Source: Pseudoscleropodium purum
Taxonomy: Eukaryota > Streptophyta > Bryopsida > Hypnales > Brachytheciaceae
DNA: 64,000 nucleotides
NCBI GenBank assembly: GCA_963969395.1
Contig: OZ017798.1
Span: 16,112,173-16,176,172, forward strand
Direction: 5' to 3'
Part shown: positions 1-13,039 of the stretch, in pieces
Numbering within the stretch: position 1 is the first letter of the stretch
Layout of the letters: each line of letters opens with the position of its first letter
Notes under the pieces: generated by a model
The model's input: only the letters and a program-made list of their open reading frames with translations
Told to the model about the DNA's origin: nothing
The model's database searches: none
Position numbers and translations under genes: made by a program

Positions 1-290
1 TCCGCTCCAAAATAGCGTCCGTTTTCCGAAAGTCCGGACGTCCGGACGCATGGACGCTAGCGGACGCAACGTCCCGACCGCCGTCGGAAAGCGGACAGGC
101 GGGGCGGACGGACGGACTGCCCGAGGCGGATGCCCAGATTGTGCGGACCAGATCAGTCCGCGCGTCGATCGGACGGCCATAATCGGGCGGACGGACGGGC
201 GGACGCTGCGGACATAGCGTCCGCGTCCGGACGTCCTGTCAACCCTGCGTCCATCCGTCCGGTCCGGTTTGCCCGTCCGTTCGTCCCATC
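1..290 (-). repeat. GC-rich GGACG-motif repeat, copy A (cut by window edge)
   Basis: This stretch is packed with GGACG/CGTCC words and is far more GC-rich than its surroundings. It matches the reverse complement of 7733-7960. Shared blocks, in order, are ccaaaatag, tccggacgtccgga, gcatggacgc, cgtcggaa, ggggcgga, cggacgctgcggaca, gcgtccgcgtccggac and tcaaccc. The left end lies outside the window, and the match fades after about 250. The open frames here are by-products of the stop-poor composition. It is a dispersed element of unknown class; long terminal inverted repeat or standalone short transposon are both possible. Confidence 0.75.
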
Positions 291-337
291 CGATGACCCT
301 AACTCGCCTGTTATGACAACTATGGACTCTAAGCACT

Positions 338-562
338 ATGCCACATTTAACTACTTTTGGACTTTTGAAAGTCCAAAATTAATAATAGTGACCATGAGGA
401 AAAAAAAGGTCATTAGTACATAATTCAAAACATTCGAAGATCTATACAAACATCAAGAGATCTATGCAATCATTGGAAGATCTCCTGATGTTAACATCAA
501 GAGATTTGTTGATGTATAGTCCATAATTCATTGAACAATCCAAAAGTAGTTAAATGTGGCAT
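338..562. mobile_element. Short inverted-repeat transposon (MITE-like), family 1, copy A
   Basis: A 225-bp non-coding element with perfect 24-bp terminal inverted repeats. It starts atgccacatttaactac at 338 and ends with the reverse complement at 562. A second copy sits at 2954-3159 with the same ends and a similar interior (gatctatacaa, ctgatgttaacatca, gatttgttgatgtatag). The flanking 4-mers (cact at 334-337, catt at 563-566) match at three of four bases, consistent with an eroded target duplication. No transposase is encoded, so it would have been mobilised in trans. Confidence 0.85.
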
Positions 563-2869
563 CATTATAAACACTAAATCATAAATAATGCTTTTGAATG
601 ATTAAGTGATAAATATAATCTTCACTGTAGATTTTTATATAAATTTAAGGGATGAAAATGGTCCACCTATTTTATTTTATTTTTATAACTACACTAAAAA
701 ATAAAAACAAAAATATCTTGGACATTGAATATTTAAAATAAATATAGTAGTCATATGTTATACACTAAATAAATGTACTAACCCTAAATGATCTAAACAA
801 TCATTTTTTAAATAAATGTCCTTTTTTTTTAATTGTCCTTTTTAAAAATTAAATAAAAAAATTTAATTAAATTTTTTTTAAAAAAATAGTATATATATAC
901 ATAATTAATTTAAATGGTAGTAGTTTGATTTAATTCCAATTTAAACTCCACTTTGTGGAATTTTATAAAGTTTAGTGATAGAGTGTGATTCAAGACTCAT
1001 GATTTATGAAAGAATATAATATCCCACAACAATATATACATTATTTTCACATAATAAAAAATAGTAGAGAAAGGATCCATACCATCTAAAAGATAGTTAA
1101 CAGAGACATCTAGATCAATCACAACATCAAAAGGCTTTTTTGTCTCAATAGTCAACTATCATATACAAAATTTAATTTAAAATAATATAATGATTGAATA
1201 AAAAGATTCAAAAAATATTATTATTTAAATAATAAAAATAGACAAATATTCACTTGAGCCCACCAATCGTTTAACTTCATGAAGCCACTTAGAAAAGTCA
1301 ATATCATTGAATTTTGCTTTAAGAAATTTAAAAGCCTCACAAAAAGTAAAAAACTTATTCACATCTCTAGCCACTTGATCTTCAAAGAAGTGTTCATTGT
1401 TAAAGTTGCCAACATCCAAAGCTTCTCTTAAGTCATCTCTAAACTTTCATCATGAGTTTCATAGTGACACTTCACTTGTTCCAAAAAAATTATGACGTAC
1501 TCAAGATATGCTATTGAGAGCTAATTCTTCAATTATGAAAGAAAAGCTATTTTCACCTTGTCAACAACTTAAAAAATCCATTCATCAATTGCATTTGGAG
1601 TTTAATTTGATGGATTGTAATATTTTCACAAAAAATTCTTAAGTTGTAGTAGAAGCATTCTTTAACTCTTGCTACACAAAGTAAATGACGTACAAAAATA
1701 AACAAAATATTATAATGTATAATAAAGCAACATAATATCAATTCAAAATAACAACAAGAACAAAGGAAAGACCTAAAAATGGAAAAGAAATATGAAAATG
1801 GAAAATAAAACTTTAGAAATGAACTTTAAATATGACTTCATTAAGAGCTTCAAAAGTCGGAGTGAACTAAGTTCTTTAATTTGACTTTTGTTTGGCTTCA
1901 ATTACAATAAGATCTTCTTTGGAAATAATTTTTTCAAAATATGAGAATGGTTGCCTAGCAACACTTCGAATGCAATGAAGTTTGTAAACAAGATTTATAG
2001 AAACATGAAAATTTTGGTTTCTTGTGGAAAAATAAGATTTATTGTATTAAAATATGTGAAATAAACATCAAACAAAACAAGATAGAATAAAGACAATTGT
2101 AATGATCCAAATCAAACAAGCTTTAAAGATTAAGAAATGAAAAGAAATAAAAAATGATAATGAAATATAAAGAATTACCAATTGACATTCTATAATGTTG
2201 TCAATATAGTTGCAATGTAACTCTTAACCTCCAAAATAATACTTTCAATAATATAATGTTACATGAAGCCATCTACATAATTAGGATTGATAATAGGCAA
2301 CTATGCTAGTAGATGGTAGCTGCTATTTTACAACATAAATAGGTTGCTAAAGAAACCTTTGAGATCTTTATCATTTTTCAATTCTTTCTCAAATGCAACA
2401 TTTACCTGCACCTAGTTGGCACTCCACATTTCAATAATTAATATCATTTGTAACATTTACTATCTTCCCTTCATTATTCTCCAAAGCTACATAGAAAACT
2501 CCATTTCCTTCTAAATAATCATAAGTAACAAAATTTACAACTAAATTCATGGCATCATTCTTCAAAAAAGGCCTAACAAAATAACAAATGGCAAAAAAAT
2601 CATATAACATTAAGGAATATTGATTTTTGATTTTGTTCTTAGTTGATACCTCAACCCCTCAAGACAAGAAAAAGTATTTATAATCTCCTTTAAAAAGCCT
2701 AAAAAGCCATGCAAGTCTAGTTGATCTTTAGAAAGAAGTTGAAGTATAGCATCTAATCTCTATGCTTGTGGATCTCTTTGTATCAACATCTTTGAAATCA
2801 TGTTTAAATCAAGATTAAAAGAAATCTAGATTGTGTATGTATATTATACAAAATGTAATTCAACGTAGT
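563..2869. other. AT-rich spacer, no gene seen
   Basis: Very AT-rich sequence with poly-A/T runs. The short open frames near 1225-1741 on the minus strand show no recognisable motif or codon pattern. Nothing here is supported as a gene. Confidence 0.6.
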
Positions 2870-3690
2870 AGTTGTTAATGGCTATGCATTAGAAAAGTCC
2901 AGAATTTTTAGTATTTGACCAAATTCTAGCATATGTTGTAAGTAAAATAGAATATGCCACATTTAACTACTTTTGAACTTTTGAGAGTCCAGAATTAATA
3001 ATAGTAACTATGAGGAGAAAAAATGTTCATCAGGAGATAATCCAAAACATTGGGAGATCTATACAATCATTGAGAAATTTTCTGATGTTAACATCAGGAG
3101 ATTTGTTGATGTATAGTTCATAATTCATTGAATAGTCCAAAAGTAGTTAAATGTGGCATGAATCCCTAAAATTGTGGCCGTTAATGGGTGTGCACTAGGA
3201 AAACCAATATAATTTCAATATTAAATCAAAGTCTTGCATATGCTACTAGCAAATTTGAATCCCCAAAATCATGGTCATTAATGGTTGTATACTTAGAAAG
3301 CCAAATTTTTTAAGCATTTGACCAAATTCTCACATATACTACAAGCAAATTTAAATCCTCCAAACCGTAGGCATACACAATTGTATACTTGAAGGGCAAT
3401 TTCTTTTTAACATTTGAACCAAATTTTCACATATATTGCAAGCAAATTTGAATCCTTGAAACAGTGGCTATTAACGTTTGGGGTCTAGGAAGGTCCAAAA
3501 TTTCTTAAACATTTGACTAATTCTTGCATATGTTAGAAATAAATTTGAATTCCCAAAACCATAGCCATTAACAACTAGGGGATTAGAAAGGCCCAAAATT
3601 TTTTAGCATTTAACTAATTTTTGCATACATAGGAAACAAATTTGAATATCCAAAACCGTAGCCGTTAATGGCTAGGGGTTTAACCTTTAA
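2870..3690. repeat. Degenerate tandem repeat (period about 85-100 bp), interrupted by a MITE
   Basis: Successive diverged units share the order: 'aaatttgaatcc', 'aaaaccgtggccgttaatgg', a GGxTA-rich link, 'ttagcatttgaccaaattc' and 'gcatatgct'. About seven units are visible, with another relic at 4480-4600. The family-1 MITE at 2954-3159 splits one unit exactly in its 'gaat' segment. No coding capacity is apparent. Confidence 0.65.
2954..3159. mobile_element. Short inverted-repeat transposon (MITE-like), family 1, copy B with target duplication
   Basis: A 206-bp element with the same terminal inverted repeats as copy A (atgccacatttaactac at the left, its complement at the right). It is flanked on both sides by 'gaat' (2950-2953 and 3160-3163). 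In neighbouring uninterrupted units of the surrounding tandem repeat the same position has a single 'gaat', so the duplicated 4-mer marks insertion into an older repeat. Confidence 0.88.
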
Positions 3691-5105
3691 ACGTGCAAGC
3701 ATCTAAAAAGTGGATGCACCTTGGTCAACCTCAATTACAATTTTTTTAAATAACTATTTTTGGAATTTGATTTCAACTAAGAAAATGCAGCTTGACAAGT
3801 TTTATTTCTATTACATTTTAAAGTTTTGAGAAATGTCAAAAACTGAAAGAGCTATTGCAATTGAAAGCTCCTTGCCTTAAAATCCAAATAACACAATATG
3901 GTGTGCTTTTCATTCATATTTTCTTTTTTTTAAATGTATTTTGAATTTGAATTATAGAATTATGTTTCTCATTCCATTCTTCATTTACAGTAAAAATTAT
4001 AGATTATTCTATTATACATTGTAATTGATATAATTTTATTTCCACCTTTAGCTTTGAAAAATCACAATAATTTATTTTTCCTTCAAAATTATTGAAAAAA
4101 TACAAAATAAATAGAAAATTTATTTTTCTACTAGCAAAAAATATAAAATTTTTGTACATCAATTAAATGAAAGGATAAATGTGGTTTGATAGTTGAATTT
4201 GACTTCAAGGTGTTTGATGTGGCTATTTTGGGTGTTAATAATAAAATAACCAATTGAAAACTTTTTATACTAATTTCCATTGCTATTTTTACCTCTCAAA
4301 AAAATTTCAAATAATATGGATTGTTTTTTCTATTTTTACTCATTTATGTTCATTTTTGCAACAAAAATGATAACAATTAGAAATTTTCACGAAACAAATT
4401 GCAATTTCTTAAAGTGATATAGAATTCAGAGTTTCAAGTAGTAAAAATATTAGATTTTTGTTTGAATACTACTAAAAAGGCTAAAATTAGCTCGAATCAG
4501 ATTCTTGCATATGCTACCAAAAAAATTGAATTTTCAAAACCATAGCCATTATAAGCTAGAATTCAAGAAGGCCCCAAACAATTTCAAGTTTTAACCACAT
4601 AGATTTTAAACCTACAAATTCTAAGTGATTCAAGATGAGAAGACAAGTTGTTTATACAAGTGGGATGGTAGGAGGTAAAACAACCCATGTGGGATATGTA
4701 AATTAAGATTACTAGGAGCTCAACTACTCATACCTAGTTAAGTTAAATGTAGGAACTGTCTTCAACATAGAACTTTGGACCTCATTTTTTCATAGTATAA
4801 TAATTTTTCTTTTTTAAACTTTGAACTAAGAAAAGTTTGAAAATCAAGTTAAATTTCATCTCTAAAAATCCGTTTGAGATTTCAAGTTTCTAAAAGAAAG
4901 TTATGGACATAATTCAAAGAAAGGTTGGAAGTGACAATTTCTTTGACATTTTCAAACAATCTCTCCTAATTTTGTCCATAAATTTCTGTTAAAGACTCTA
5001 AATTACAAATAGATTCTTTAGAAGGAAATTGAGTTTGATTCTCTAACTTTTTTCAATTCAAATTTTTTTGAAAAAAATCATTCTATTGTGCTAAAATGAA
5101 ATCTA
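3691..5105. other. AT-rich spacer, no gene seen
   Basis: AT-rich DNA without a supported gene. A relic of the 2870-3690 repeat lies at 4480-4600. Confidence 0.55.
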
Positions 5106-5309
5106 AAGTTTTATATGGAACACAATTCTTGCATTTTGACAATGAGTGATCAAGCTTTCATCTTCAAATTTTCCCATACCCATTAAAGATTCTTCAAGAC
5201 AATGAGTAAGTTTTATATGGAACACAATTCTTGCATTTTGACAATGAGTGATCAAGCTTTCATCTTCAAATTTTCCCATACCCATTAAAGATTCTTCAAG
5301 ACAATGAGT
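5106..5309. repeat. Exact 102-bp tandem duplication
   Basis: Two adjacent 102-bp units (5106-5207 and 5208-5309) appear identical. The length is a multiple of three, so the minus-strand open frame across it (5103-5378) stays open and contains a 34-residue unit twice. That frame has no recognisable domain; its openness reflects the duplication. Lack of divergence in an otherwise decayed region suggests a recent event. Confidence 0.9.
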
Positions 5310-5575
5310 TTCATTATAAAAAAAATCTCTCAATCCTTCAATCTCATTAAATGTCAATGAAGTAATTTTTTCATTCAATCAAAAAAAAATTTGGTAGTAG
5401 ATGGTCAAATGATATTTAATATATGGTTAGATAAATTGTTATTGGATTCTTTTGATTTTGACAAACCATCTTTACATTTTTTGTAAATTCAAATTTTTGG
5501 TCCTAAATTGAAAAAAACAACTTTGCACTTGTTTTTTAGCATAATTAATTTGAACTTGCTATCCAAATATGATAT

Positions 5576-6660
5576 TTGTTTAAAATGATTGTCGATGGAC
5601 TTGGAAGTGGAATTGATCTTGTAAGACAGATGCAACCAAGTGATGACCTTGAGAATTGCTTTGTCATATTTGATCATGTAAATAGGGTGAAATCATGGAC
5701 AACTATCACTTGTCACATTTATGACTCTACTTATTGCAAAGTCATGCCATTGTCGTTATGATATGAAGATTGTTTAGGATAATGAAAGGTAGCTCATTTT
5801 TGGCGTTATCATAGGTCATTGTAGAGAATAGGGTGTTGGACCCAATCTTCAAAGGATTCATGTGTGATAATGCTCAAGACAACTTTAATATGATTCACAT
5901 TGTGTATAGGTCAAGGGATCCATTTGTTCCAATGGTAGACCATGAAAGGACTTGCTTGTTCCATTTGGCAACAAATATGCACAAGCTCACAAAAAAGTTA
6001 ATCAACAAAGAATTCTTGAACTAAAAAATCTGACTCTACATGTAGTACAAGTATACAACATAAATGTTTGAAGCAAACAAGATGTATTTAGAAATCAAAG
6101 CTTGGTAGTACTCCTCTAATGTTGCATTAAAACTCACAATTCATGAACTCATTGGGGGATTGAATCACATTTTGATACTTTCAACACGTTAGTGGAGTAG
6201 ATTCATGGAAATGGTATTACCTTTAACATCTTTTTTTCTTCCTATTTTCTATCCTAAACTCTAAATTATAAAATATTTGAATAATGACTTCATTCATCAT
6301 CTTTACAAAAATTGAGAATAAAAGAAGTAGTAGATGTCCCAATGTGCAACCTCAAAGAAACAATGCACTACAAATGGATGCAAACTTCTTAGAAATGTAG
6401 ATCTAAAATGTTAGTTGCCACATGCAATGACTAGGTTTGAGTCTTCATGTACATGGCCAACTATATGGCTTACTTTTGTAAAGGCCCTTCTAAAAAAGCC
6501 CCTCTAAAAAGGGTTTAAATTTGAAGAAAGTTAAGGCATGTAGAGATGAAAAGAAAATCGCAAATGCCCTTAGTGAGATGCTTGGAACAAAAGACATCTA
6601 CACTCAAATTTTGCATTTAGAAATGGAAGAGGTATTCAAGTCCATTAAAAAAAATTGGAT
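5576..6660 (+). pseudogene. Decayed DDE-type transposase relic (possibly MULE-like)
   Basis: Two adjacent open segments read as parts of one protein. The first (5576-5761) contains CFVIFDHVNRVKSWTTITCH. The second (5833-6024) contains FKGFMCDNAQDNFN followed by a VDHERTCLFHLATNMHKL segment. This layout, with an aspartate in a 'vFD..nR.k.WTt' strand, then 'gFm.DnAq.Nfn', then an 'RTClFH' motif, resembles transposase-derived proteins that are common in plant genomes. I recognise it by pattern, not by search. Stops and frameshifts separate the pieces, and weaker similarity seems to continue to about 6660 (ECxx-free, with a HELIGGLNH-like stretch near 6140 and ANALSEMLG near 6565). It is clearly inactive. 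It lies between the two inverted GC-rich elements at 1-290 and 7733-7960. Confidence 0.55.
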
Positions 6661-7732
6661 CTTCTAATTAATTTTGAAGGTGATTCTCATCAATCCAAGA
6701 AGATTAACTTCTTTCATCTTTGGGTTCAAACTAAATTGGTCATTATTAGAGTGCATCTCTAGATTGTACATTCGAGGAGTTTAATATGGTCGTGCCCCAT
6801 ACTTGATCTGTGGTGGAAATAAATAGCAATACATTGGAATGACACATAGTGAAAATTTCATACAAGTTAAGGAAACAATATTATACCATTCAAAAGTGCA
6901 CACATGCCAAATGCAAGATATTGATTGTTAGGCATGAAAAATCCATTGTTGTTCCTACTTACAAACAGTAGAAGCATGAGAATAAGGACATGACAGTTCG
7001 AACTAAGCCAATTTTTGGTTTTGCACAAACCAAATTGTATGATACATCATGAAACCTAAGATTTTCCATATTTTTTGACCAACTCAAGATCCCCCAAGGT
7101 TTGGCATGTTCTTACTCATACCAATCTTACTTGTACGAAAATCATTAAACTTCAAAAAGTTGGATTTTGCCTACAATCCACTAATCCAATGTCACCTTGA
7201 TATTTAATCACTTTGTTTAGGGTATTTGAACTTGTGTTGTGGAATCATTCTTGACTAGCACATACTTAAAGAATCTCCTTCATTTGAAATGGCAAGCAAG
7301 ATCACCAAAGCAATAAGGCACTCATTGAAAATCACCAAAATCAATGAAAAAGTATAGAAAATGTTACCGCAAATATAATTAAGGTGAACTTCCTTTTTTG
7401 CCTTAGACTTAGTGCTTTTATTACGCTTTTGTTTGGGACTAATCTTAACCCAAAAGCCCATAACATCACACTTTGCAATTTTTCATTTCATATTTGCCTT
7501 CATTATAGAAGTATGAATGGGACTTCCATTGGAAAGTGTGGCATTTACAAAAACTACAAATACCTTTATCATATCATATTTTTGCAAAGTCAATTATAAG
7601 ACAAATACGTTCATCTACGCTCTTATTCTTAATTTGGATGAAATTGAGCAAATACTTGTTGTTAGAATCATTAAGATGTGCAAATGAGCAAGCTAATTAA
7701 TAAGTATTAGTATGATATAAAGTAGATACGTA
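6661..7732. other. AT-rich spacer, no gene seen
   Basis: The small opposing open frames at 7255-7599 overlap each other and show no domain. Probably decayed transposon interior. Confidence 0.5.
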
Positions 7733-7960
7733 GTACCAATCAGGGTTGATAGGACGGTCGGACGTCCGGGATGTCCGGACGCGGATGCTGTGTCCGCAGC
7801 GTCCGATGACATTCGCGGACGCCGTCCGCCCCATCCGCCCCATCCGTCCGCCTTCCGACGGTGGGAGGGACGCTGCGTCCACTGGCGTCCATGCATCCGG
7901 ACGTCCGGGTTACGGACACTATTTTGGGGCGGACGTAGAGATTCGTCAACCTTGGTACCA
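7733..7960 (+). repeat. GC-rich GGACG-motif repeat, copy B, inverted relative to copy A
   Basis: A sharply bounded GC-rich block in AT-rich DNA. Its ends are imperfect inverted repeats: 'gtaccaatcagggttga' at 7733 and the complement of 'ggtaccaaggttgacg' at 7960. The interior is the reverse complement of copy A at 1-250. Because copy B has its own terminal inverted repeats it may be a complete short element and not just one terminus of a larger one. Several overlapping open frames on both strands are compositional artefacts. Confidence 0.8.
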
Positions 7961-10900
7961 ATGCATTATTTTCAAAATCTCCAAATTCAAGTAGCAAAAT
8001 CTTATATTCATATTCCAATATGTATTCCTTACTATAATGTAAGAATATTTTATTATGTACACAATATTTTACATCCTATGATATTCTCATTGAATTTGTC
8101 TTTTTCTCATCCTTAGAATTGCCTCTAAATTATTTGTACTCTCACTTAATCATCCCACTTTAAGACAACCTTTTAGAACCTGATATAAATTTCAAAACAT
8201 ACAATAGCACTAACTTCCCAAGCTTCTAGATCTAAAATCCACGGTCATGGGGTCCCATGGTAATAGGTCATATTTTCTAAATATAATAAATTTCAATGAA
8301 AAAACATCAATCTTTTAACTATTTAAACCAAAAAATTTAGAAATTACATTAAGTTCTAAATTTCTATGTTTTAGACTTACATAATCCCTACTCACCGCTT
8401 ATAGGCTCACATTCACATGGTCACATGCTAGGGTTGTTGGTACACTAATATTGAATGGTAACCACAATGTTATTTCCCGTATCTTGTAATTCACTCTAAT
8501 TCTTATTTAGTTGACAATTAGTAATCATTTTAGATTCCAGTTTTGTGCAAGGTGAACTATCTCAATATTTTTTTTTCTAGTAGAAATTTAATTAACAATT
8601 AGATTTCATGTTGACATTCTGTGTTGGTAACATTAGCGGCATTTTTGACATTAAGACATTTAGTGTTAAAAATTGTAATTAGTATTGCAAACACTAAATT
8701 TCATTTGTAGTGTACTAGTGTAGTGAATCAAAGAAAGCAAACACTTTGACCCATTCAATGTATTCAAGTCTTTTGATGTACAACTATGCACTAAAGCCCT
8801 AAAGTCCCAAAGGCCTTTTTTTTTTTTTTATCGAAAACCATTCAAAATTACCACTTCTATTGTAAAGAGCAAAAAAATTTAATTTCTTTGGCATATTTAA
8901 TCGTTTGATCTTGAATTAGACTAGTGTAGGAATTATATATAGAAGAAATTTTAGAAACTATGACAATGGAGATTCAAGGTATTTGCATTTAAAGGACAAT
9001 GGCACATTTTTGATAGAAATTTTCAAAAACAACTCCAAATTTGCGAGTAGTAAAAGAAAATAGTTTAATAATTAAAAAAAAAAAATTCAACCATATAAAA
9101 TTGTACTAAACTAAAATGGAAAAAATTGTATGGAAAAAATTAGAAATTTTGACCCAATAGATTGAAAGAATATAACATTTGAAGTTTAAGAAGAAAAGTT
9201 CATTTTGACCCTACTAGACATGATAGCGAACATTCACTTGTCTTAAAGTGAGACTTCTCTATCAATTATAGTTTTCTTTAAATCCATAGTATATTAGTTA
9301 GTTGTTCACATTCCAAATTTTAGAAATAAATGAGGGATCTGCACAAGCTTATCAGAAACTTGGGCAATATAACTTTAATTTGATGAGGGCACTTGATCTT
9401 CAAGAAAAATTGATTCCAACAAAGGAAATACATGTCCACACCTTGTATCAAATCAAAAAATTCCATTAAAACTTAACTTAAAGGTAATCTACACAAGTTT
9501 TCAATTGTCCACTCAGTACAAAATTTTGCTTTAAGGGTTGAAGTGGAGAAAAATGATTTTTTTTTGGCAATTTGCATGACGAAATTATAAGACTTTGATA
9601 TTGTTTGAGCATAAAGTCTTTGCATTACAAATTTTGAGCAAAAAAAATTATGTTGAAGAATTGAGTTGAATTTTAGAAATAATAATTCAAGAAACAATAA
9701 TGTGGTTTTAATTCTTAAAAAATTTGTTAAGTAGAAGGAGACCTATACAAGATTAAAGGAAAAAACAAATTATTAAAAAGCTCTATGATCAAATTAAAAC
9801 ACACTAATCCTAGATGAGATTGTTTTAGTAAGAATACTAAACTTTGAAAATTACAAAAAAAGATTTCAAAAACATATTCAATATATAGTTTCTCCAAAAG
9901 ATGCCAAAATTGCCCACAAAATAAAAATCTCAAAAAAATTCACAGCACTAATCCAAATGAAAGGAATCAAGATTTTTTTAAAAGAAAATCATAGTAAAAG
10001 GTAAGAAATAAATTATTGAAATTTTTTTTTAAGCTTTTCATAAGTTTTACGATGCTTGATGAGATCCATTTGCCTAAGGCTTAGAATGGCATAACTTTTG
10101 TTCTTGGGTACCAATTCAAATAAAAATTGTATTCTAGAGATTAAATTTTTTTTCTATCTTAATAAGATTTTTAAGAAAATACTCCCAAAATTAAGATTAT
10201 AGGCATTTGTCCAAACTTTCATCTGTCCTTTAATAAAACAATGGGACTTTAATTAGAAGTTAACCAAGAGAAGAAAATCACTCATGTTTAGGTATTGAAT
10301 GAAAAAAATAAAGTACTTACTTTAGAGATTAACTGAGACAAGAGAATCACACATTTTTAGGTATTGAATGAGAAAAATAGGGTACTTACTTCATTAGGAA
10401 AAATTAATACTTAATACCTAAAGACAAATCTAGAATGCAACATATTTCTTTAATCCATTTGAAGTTTATATTTGAACAAAAGCTCCTAATCATGATTTTT
10501 AGAAGATTTGATCAATACAATCAAATTTAAAATAATCAATATGGTGAAACTCCTAAATTCCTAACAAAAACAAAATTTTGACATTTAATTGCATTTTAAA
10601 ATGGTTATTTATTTATTTAATTAATTTCAATCCTAATAATTGGTTATAGTAGTTTTCTAAAACATGCACCAAAATTGAAGGCAAGTTGCAAATTTGTCCA
10701 AAAGTAATTATAACTAGAACATGATAGTAGATATCATTTATATGATTAATTTGTTTTTTAAGTAAATAAAATAAAATATTCATCAATAGAGTGAAGTTTC
10801 AATATAACTACCAATATAGTAGATGTAAAGATTTTACACTTGTGACTTGTAAAACCTTAAAAAAAACAAATGCCAAAAATTCCATAGCTTTAAAATTTGT

Positions 10901-13030
10901 AGATTTTTCATTTATTTAATTTTTATGAATAAGGAATTTCACTTTCAGTAGATTGTATTGTAGCTTTAGCAGATGCAAAGCCTCCTTTCTTACAGACAAG
11001 TCTCCTTATAGCCAATGAAAACAAATAGGTCTTAATATATTGTACATAGATGGTAGCTTTTGCTGAAAATAATTCTAAAAATAGACACCAAAATTAATGT
11101 AAAAAATTTCTAAAAAAGATTATAAATTTTTTTTGGGTTACTAAGACTATTTATAATTTTACAATTTTGTCAAATCTTATTTTCCTAAAAAAAATTGAAT
11201 ATGTGGTAGAGAAGTGTCAATGATGGTCTTCAAGTACAAAAGTTTCCATGAATTTTTTATTGAGATGGAAGTTTTTAATGTCTCTTTTTTATGAATGAGT
11301 GGGAATTTTGCCGATTGTAGTGGTAATTTTGAATGTTGGCTAATCTTTATCATTTGTGTGAGTCATTGGAGAAATTGTGCAAGTGGGGCACTCGTCAAAG
11401 TTTGTGAAGAATTAAAATTCATTTATTTCAACTCCAAATATCTAAAAGTGCCATATCAAATATTCACATCCACACTAATAATATTGCCATTAAGTATTGC
11501 ACATATGTTTTACAATACAAACAAAAATTAGAAAATAACCAACTACTATACATTATAGTCAATCTCCACTATCCTATCCACCTCCACCTATACTACAACA
11601 ATTATTACAATCTATCCCCTTACTTCCACTCCAACACACACATCCACCATTGTGCCCAAATTTCAACCACCTATTTTTTCATTCCCACTCCCTCAACCCT
11701 TTCTCTTAAATCAATTATGTATTAAAGTTACCAAAGACTCCTTTTTAGTGAAGATATGTAGTCTAAAAGTCACTTGTTCTTTCTCTTTCGAATAAATTGT
11801 TGGAACTTAGGTAGACAACTCTTCATATAAGCCAACAATTGGAGGGTTTTTTCTCTTTTTGTTAGTTTCCTCACCTCTTTGAACATTCAAATCATGATGA
11901 AGTAGGGTTGGAGTAAGATAACATTCAACACCTAAATATGTCCAAATAAGAATTGAGCATGGTTCCTATTATTGAAGTGTAAACACTTTTATAAATGTTT
12001 CTATTGGTTCTTATTAGTAGCTAAAGGAGATTCTAGTTTCTCATAGAATGCACTTTTTTCGAATCTAAATGAATAGACTATGAAGTTTCAAAATGATTAA
12101 AAATTAGTGTGTCGAATATTGACATGAGGTTCTCATATATGAAGGTGTATATTTAAGGCAAGAATCTACATGGGGCGTTCTACAAATAAATCACAATTTG
12201 GCATTGTTACCTTATTGATTAGATCGAATTCAAATAATTTGCACTAAAATGTTGAATTATTGTGATTTCCAAACTATGGGGCTAATAATGTATTATAGAT
12301 TTGAACACCATAGTTGATTGTTGAACAACAAGTTCATCACATTTGCAATGAATAATTAAATCATCAATGTCTTCTATATGGCTACATCATGAAAGTTTTG
12401 TGGACTAAATTAACAAATCATAGTGAAAGATGTTGCAAGTAGAATCTAAATTTTTACTTCTCATAGAATATGAAATGAATTTTCAAAAGCAACAAATAGG
12501 TTCCTATACTAAATCATTTGCTACATAGGGAGCAATATGTATGGAACATTGAAGCAATAGAGAGTGATGCACAAAATAATTGCAACATCCCCAAATAGTC
12601 AATTTGATAATCTACTTGAGTTTTATATAAGAGACTAATGGATTCATTTATAGATTTGGTTTATTAATAAGCAAAAAAATATAAATTTGGAAAATGTAGT
12701 TAGGAGTTTAACCCTAAGAAGATGGACCTATAAACACAAAAAAAATAAATTCAAGATCCTTCCATTCTATATGTGTTAAGTTTGTGACTATTTATTTTAA
12801 AATACTTTATACCAAGTGAAGAAATACATGTCCAATCACAATTTAGTTAAGAAAATCTAAAAAGTACTCCACAAGAATATATAACAATTCAAAATATCAC
12901 AGAATAAAAGTTTTCACTATGTATTCATAAAATTAAAAAATAGTCAAGAGACCATGGTAATAAGTCCTGAGTTCAAAATAAAATAAAATATTCAATTCTA
13001 GAAATTTTTCAAATTTACAAGTTAGCATAG
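7961..13030. other. Long AT-rich spacer, no gene seen
   Basis: About 5 kb of AT-rich DNA with poly-A/T tracts. Around 10285-10385 a short segment (gaaaatcac...ttaggtattgaatga) occurs twice in tandem. Near 10960 a piece similar to 24290-24320 (agctttagcagatgcaaagcctcc) marks a dispersed repeat. None of the short open frames (for example 9473-9933 minus, 11295-11531 plus) shows a convincing domain. Confidence 0.55.
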
Positions 13031-13039
13031 AAACTATAC

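Noticed and set aside
5103..5378. A 91-aa protein with an internal 34-residue repeat
   Set aside because: The repeat comes from a 102-bp DNA duplication in AT-rich spacer; no homologous domain or promoter context is visible.
7693..8116. Five overlapping open frames on both strands
   Set aside because: All lie in the GC-rich, stop-poor GGACG repeat; no domain, splice structure or start context supports a gene.
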